Positions 6,761 to 7,941 of a stretch of 7,941 nucleotides of DNA are shown one piece after another. The DNA is taken from positions 1-7,941 of the forward strand of contig CAUBQN010000070.1 of NCBI GenBank assembly GCA_958438125.1. The letters are read 5' to 3'. Position 1 is the first letter of the stretch, and every line of letters begins with the position of its first letter. The position numbers and the translations under genes were made by a program. The notes beneath the pieces are model-generated. The model saw nothing but the letters and a program-made list of their open reading frames with translations. It had not been told where the DNA came from and did no database searches. The DNA is from an uncultured Collinsella sp. Lineage in GTDB: Bacteria > Actinomycetota > Coriobacteriia > Coriobacteriales > Coriobacteriaceae.

Positions 6761-6829
6761 ACTGTCTCCCACTCTGCCCGAAAAGCTCGGGCGCATAGCA
6801 TACATTCGTTCAATATCGTGCCATAGAAC

Positions 6830-6848
6830 GGTTACGAGTGGGTTACGA
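6830..6848. promoter_or_regulatory. Direct repeat ggttacga x2, upstream of the hydratase gene
   Basis: Two identical 8-base copies of ggttacga (6830-6837 and 6841-6848) have an 11-base start-to-start spacing, one DNA helical turn. They lie 70-90 bases upstream of the hydratase start codon, where a regulator could bind on one face of the helix. No confident -10/-35 pair was identified nearby. Confidence 0.35.
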
Positions 6849-6920
6849 ATCTGCACGTTCACTTTATCTCGGTAAAGCATAGAACGAGCCCGGTGTAGTG
6901 ACATCAGACTTGGTGCAAGG

Positions 6921-6957
6921 AGTGTCCCAAAGTGCCGGCACAAAAGGAACGTCCCCA
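6921..6957. repeat. REP-like element with palindromic core gtgccggcac
   Basis: The perfect 10-base palindrome gtgccggcac (6932-6941) sits between gtgtcccaaa and aaaggaacgtcccc. Read on the minus strand it gives GGGGACGTTCCTTTTGTG, which resembles the GGGGAC...CCTTTGTGG of the palindromic elements at 2569, 3373 and 4241. It may belong to the same broad family of short repeats. It lies between hspR and the hydratase gene. Confidence 0.5.
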
Positions 6958-6975
6958 AGCGCCAGCCAAAAATGG

Positions 6976-7035
6976 GAGTGGATAATCCCCCGTTTCTAGC
7001 CCTCAAGCGGACCAAAAGTGGGAGATTATCCACTC
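6976..7035. repeat. Inverted repeat with 12-bp perfect arms between hspR and the hydratase gene
   Basis: gagtggataatc (6976-6987) pairs perfectly with gattatccactc (7024-7035). After one mismatch the stem continues for 3 more G-C pairs, leaving a loop of about 28 bases. The same stretch also contains a direct repeat, ccaaaaatgggag (6966-6978) and ccaaaagtgggag (7012-7024). On the minus strand the hairpin starts 37 bases after the hspR stop and is followed by CCATTTTTGG, so it may end the dnaJ-hspR transcript. It may equally be one more dispersed repeat. Confidence 0.75.
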
Positions 7036-7072
7036 TCATATTGTTAGGATTTGCGTCGTAGAGCCGCCGTAA

Positions 7073-7489
7073 CTAAAGATCGGTTCCCGCGCCTAGCAGC
7101 TTGCGCATGACTTGCTCGGGGTTGACTGAGCCGTCGCGCGGGGCCAGGGCGGTGATCTTCTTTTGCATCTTGTACTCGTGCAGCTCGTCCTCGAGCTGGC
7201 GTACGCGGGCGCGGAGTTTTTCGTTCTCGCGCTCGCGCTCCTCGGCACGCTCCTTCATATCGAGAATGCGCACCACGCCGGCAAGGTTGATACCCTCGTC
7301 GGTCAGTTGGTTGATGAGTTCCAGACGCTCGATATCGGCACGCGAATACAGACGCGTGTTACCGCCCGAGCGCTGAGGATTCACCAGGCCCTTGGACTCG
7401 TAGACGCGCAGAGTCTGCGGGTGCATGCCGGTCAGCTCGGCTGCCACGCTGATCATGTACAGCGGTTTGTTCCTATTGTCCTCGGCCAT
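7073..7489 (-). CDS. hspR: HspR, MerR-family heat-shock repressor (138 aa)
   Basis: DNA-binding repressor of chaperone genes; in actinobacteria HspR works with DnaK as co-repressor, so free DnaK reports protein damage. The N-terminal winged helix-turn-helix is clear: YMISVAAELTGMHPQTLRVYE (11-31), then GLVNPQRSGGNTRLYS (34-49), the wing typical of MerR/HspR proteins, and the ADIERLELI helix. Residues 78-107 form a highly charged coiled coil (KERAEERERENEKLRARVRQ) for dimerisation, followed by a short tail. The length is normal for HspR. The start is ATG at 7489, with GGAAAGGGG upstream. It lies 72 bases after dnaJ on the same strand, fitting the usual dnaK-grpE-dnaJ-hspR operon, of which only the end is visible. 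Its expected targets include clpB downstream, but no HAIR box was found in this window. Confidence 0.95.
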   Translation of the reverse strand: MAEDNRNKPLYMISVAAELTGMHPQTLRVYESKGLVNPQRSGGNTRLYSRADIERLELINQLTDEGINLAGVVRILDMKERAEERERENEKLRARVRQLEDELHEYKMQKKITALAPRDGSVNPEQVMRKLLGAGTDL

Positions 7490-7561
7490 GCTACCTGACC
7501 CCTTTCCGTCTCGTTATCGTCCATCATAAGCCCGCGGGCGCGGGCGTGCGCCACGACCGCC

Positions 7562-7941
7562 CTAGAACGTCGCCTTGTAACGGTTGACCTTCTCGCGATA
7601 ATCGCGCGTGTCGGCCTCGCGCAGCTTGGTCATGGCATCGCGCTCATCGTCGGACAGGTTCGTAGGAACCTGCACCTTGATCTCGACGAGCAGCGCACCC
7701 GTGCGGCCGCGATGCTTTACGTCGGGCGCACCCATCTCCTTAAAGCGGAACTTCTTGCCCGTCTGGGTGCCAGCGGGCACCTTCAGACGAACCGTCGCGC
7801 CACCGGGCGTGGGCACGTCCACCGTGCAGCCGAGCGCCGCCTCGTAGACCGAGACCGGTACCTCCATGGTCACATCGGCGCCTTTGCGCTTAAACAGCGG
7901 ATGCTCCTCCACGTGCGTGGTCACGACCAGGTCGCCGCGCT
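7562..7941 (-). CDS. dnaJ: DnaJ co-chaperone, C-terminal 125 residues (cut by window edge)
   Basis: Hsp40 partner of DnaK: it binds unfolded clients and stimulates DnaK ATP hydrolysis. Only the end is present, because the gene runs off the right edge. The visible part is C-terminal substrate-binding domain II: RGDLVV near the edge, EHPLFKRKGADVTMEVPVS, EAALGCTVDVPTPGG, then the diagnostic VKVPAGTQ-like LKVPAGTQTGKKFRFKEMG and a GALLVEIKVQVP strand, with a short C-terminal dimerisation segment. The J-domain and zinc region, if present, lie outside the window. The stop is TAG at 7562-7564. It is followed by hspR on the same strand, as in other actinobacterial heat-shock operons. Confidence 0.95.
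   Translation of the reverse strand, partial: RGDLVVTTHVEEHPLFKRKGADVTMEVPVSVYEAALGCTVDVPTPGGATVRLKVPAGTQTGKKFRFKEMGAPDVKHRGRTGALLVEIKVQVPTNLSDDERDAMTKLREADTRDYREKVNRYKATF

Noticed and set aside
4745..6826. Two long plus-strand open frames (4745-5836 and 5840-6826) antisense to the hydratase gene
   Set aside because: They are GC-rich shadows of the hydratase frame, with Ala/Gly/Val/Arg-heavy products and no recognisable domains.
6761..7039. A 93-residue N-terminal extension of the hydratase
   Set aside because: It runs through the inverted repeat and the REP-like element and looks unlike aconitases. The ATG at 6760 has a good ribosome site and begins a family-like N-terminus.
7530..7544. 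GC palindrome gcccgcgggc in the dnaJ-hspR gap as a terminator
   Set aside because: The stem is short, has no U-tract, and lies between two genes expected to be co-transcribed; it may only tune read-through.

Overview
The window looks like a chromosomal segment from a Coriobacteriia member of the Actinomycetota, most likely Collinsella or a close relative. The reasons are GC-rich coding sequence, a MerR-family HspR repressor beside dnaJ, a full-type ClpB nearby, and AT-richer intergenic regions packed with short palindromic repeats. The genus is an inference from gene content and style; no marker gene is present.

Layout from right to left, which is the direction of transcription for most genes (minus strand): the C-terminal part of dnaJ (7562-7941, cut by the window edge); hspR, the heat-shock repressor (7073-7489); a 312-base gap with a long inverted repeat and short operator-like repeats; an aconitase-superfamily hydratase of 766 residues (4460-6760) ending in a strong 21-bp inverted repeat and a probable intrinsic terminator; a roughly 1.7-kb AT-richer insert with two divergently transcribed genes for small, unrecognised, probably exported cysteine-containing proteins (2612-3283 minus and 3518-4186 plus); a 447-base intergenic region with three tandem inverted-repeat units; and clpB (1-2164, the first 721 codons, cut by the left edge).

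The chaperone genes form one functional theme. DnaJ delivers substrates to DnaK, ClpB works with DnaK/DnaJ to pull apart aggregates, and HspR is the usual actinobacterial repressor of such genes. I found no clean HspR (HAIR) box upstream of clpB inside this window. The hydratase keeps the three Fe-S cluster cysteines of aconitases but appears to lack the canonical catalytic Ser and Arg of the swivel domain, so its substrate should not be assumed to be citrate.

The most unusual part is 2343-4282. Three copies of a palindrome (13-bp arms, 9-base loop) sit just after the minus gene, between the two genes, and after the plus gene. The outer two copies are in opposite orientation, so they bracket the gene pair symmetrically, and the middle copy has its loop inverted relative to its flank. 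Next to this lies a separate array of three F-R hairpin units with a period of about 80 bp. It looks like a REP-type repeat island carrying cargo genes. Mobility is an inference, and no transposase is visible.
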